Part shown: piece after piece, positions 62,682-64,000 of the stretch | How the letters are laid out: the number at the start of each line of letters is the position of its first letter | Position numbering within the stretch: position 1 is the first letter of the stretch | DNA from: Hypomesus transpacificus | Lineage: Eukaryota > Chordata > Actinopteri > Osmeriformes > Osmeridae | DNA: 64,000 nucleotides | Reading direction: 5' to 3' | Assembly: GCF_021917145.1 (NCBI RefSeq) | Contig: NC_061062.1 | Coordinates: 5,485,847 to 5,549,846 of the forward strand | Translations under genes and position numbers: made by a program | The notes under the pieces: model-generated | The model's database searches: none | Told to the model about the DNA's origin: nothing | The model's input: the letters and a program-made list of their open reading frames with translations, nothing else

Positions 62682-64000
62682 AGCAGCAGAAAAACCTGCT
62701 GACTTATATTTCAAATAAATTCGTATGAATAAAGAATAACTGTACATGTGTGCATTGCGTTGTCTTTCTGTTTAGAGAGAGAACAGTTTGTGGTATTATG
62801 ATCACACATGCTGCAAGGATGGATATGTAAAAATACACAATTAACACATTTCAAAGATGTTTTATGTAGTTTATGATAAACTGTTAATTTATGTATTAAA
62901 CAAGTCACATGGTAGTCATTGGTCACTCGAATTAAATTGCAAAAAAATCTGTTCATGCAATTAATCTACATAATAAAAAGTGGCCAGAATAAAAAGTGTG
63001 TTTGTCTAGGATTCTCCAAGACAAACACAAGAGGGCGCAGTTCTACCACTGGTATGGGACTTACAGGCCGACGTACATTTGAGACATATTTATGGCCAGC
63101 GATAAGACAGACATCCCTTGTCAGGAATAGATAGATTAAAATGAGTTCATGTTCTCAGCTGCAACTACAGTGTAGACCAATTTATGGTATTATATGGCAG
63201 TTGTCCTTGTAAAATACAGTGTCTATTTTCGTCTAGGATATTTCAATTCCACAGTATCAGGCTCTTGAGAAAAAAAGGTTAAATAGATGACGTTTAAGCT
63301 CCAAAGGTCTGTCATTGTAAGCTGAGTTACAAATTTGTGACTAAATAAATCAGGAACAGAGTTGAACTGTATTTCAGATTCATGGTTACCCATAATGCCC
63401 TCAGTCAATTATTTGTCATCAGTTCGCACAGTCCACCATGTGTAACATATTTATGTAAACAATTTCTGAAAACTGGACTTGAGTTTTGAGTATACGTTAA
63501 GTTATTACGTAAATAGAGTTACGCCAATGGGCAATGTGTAAGAGGCTCTCATGATTTTACAATCTAACACATAGAATCTTGTATCATCACCTGTATTGTC
63601 ATTCTGTCTGAAGAAGTGGGGCACTTGGCCCATACAAATGTGCATACTAAAAGGTGAAAACTGAAAAGTATTCTCAAATAATCGTATCCTGTTTCCATTC
63701 ATAGGGACATGGGTCTATGCAGGTTGCAGATTTGATTCGATTTTTTGGGGGAAGGGAGGTCTTAAGCCCTGAAAAATAAACATAATTGATTAATTTTGTG
63801 AGTAATGTTAATGATTCCAAAGTGCTTTGGTTTAAATAAGTTAAGTTATTTAAGCGTAATACATAAACAGTATGAGGATAGAACAGTTCTGAGAATGGAG
63901 AACAGGTGTACAGTGACGTAGTGACCCCTCGTTTGTTTGACCAGTGTCTGAGGTCTGGTGATTGAGTCCAGATGGTGGGCAATAACATTGCTTCACATGC
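62682..64000. other. txlnb 3' UTR and downstream; no gene seen
   Basis: After the poly(A) signals at 62714-62733 the sequence is A/T-rich with no convincing frame on either strand. Confidence 0.45.

Overview
The window is nuclear DNA of a ray-finned (teleost) fish. The genes are split by many short GT-AG introns, the coding sequence matches vertebrate families, and the non-coding DNA carries typical teleost repeats: tRNA-derived SINEs with a shared LINE-like tail, hAT-type palindromic MITEs and long simple repeats. I cannot name the species. All exon limits were read by eye from splice signals and codon phase, and family comparisons are from memory. No virus-like element, CRISPR array, rRNA or functional tRNA gene was recognised.

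Layout, left to right: the 3' end of an axonemal dynein heavy chain gene (+, 228-7916); slc5a6, the sodium-dependent multivitamin transporter (-, 8742-14840); a nested foldback transposon (about 15.54-17.76 kb); cenpo, a kinetochore protein (+, 19059-20528); a single-exon coiled-coil gene resembling CCDC190 (-, 20893-21501); tp53i3, a quinone oxidoreductase (+, 22578-24572); a cysteine-string protein of the DNAJC5G type (+, 26248-27825); a vesicular-type zinc transporter of the SLC30A2/3/8 group (+, 28987-32096); a decayed copy of coq8a (-, 32891-36588); tatdn3 (-, 37865-39952); fuca2 (+, 40196-42785); hivep2 (+, 48634-55117); and txlnb (+, 59485-62681).

The genes do not form one pathway. Their order joins three human neighbourhoods, as I remember them: 2p23.3 (SLC5A6, CENPO, TP53I3, DNAJC5G, SLC30A3), 1q (COQ8A, TATDN3 and possibly the dynein) and 6q24 (FUCA2, HIVEP2, TXLNB). 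Several neighbours are packed closely. tatdn3 and fuca2 start back to back with 243 bp between start codons. slc5a6 and cenpo probably share a promoter near 18.7-18.9 kb. The dynein and slc5a6 end tail to tail with opposed poly(A) signals about 30 bp apart.

The most interesting observations are: a COQ8A-type gene with several independent inactivating lesions; an 18-bp minisatellite at the start of an slc5a6 intron that repeats the exon's own 5' splice site in frame; a coding minisatellite in the dynein; a palindrome-within-inverted-repeat transposon next to slc5a6; and a candidate non-coding exon upstream of txlnb preceded by a (TC)n tract of about 93 nt.
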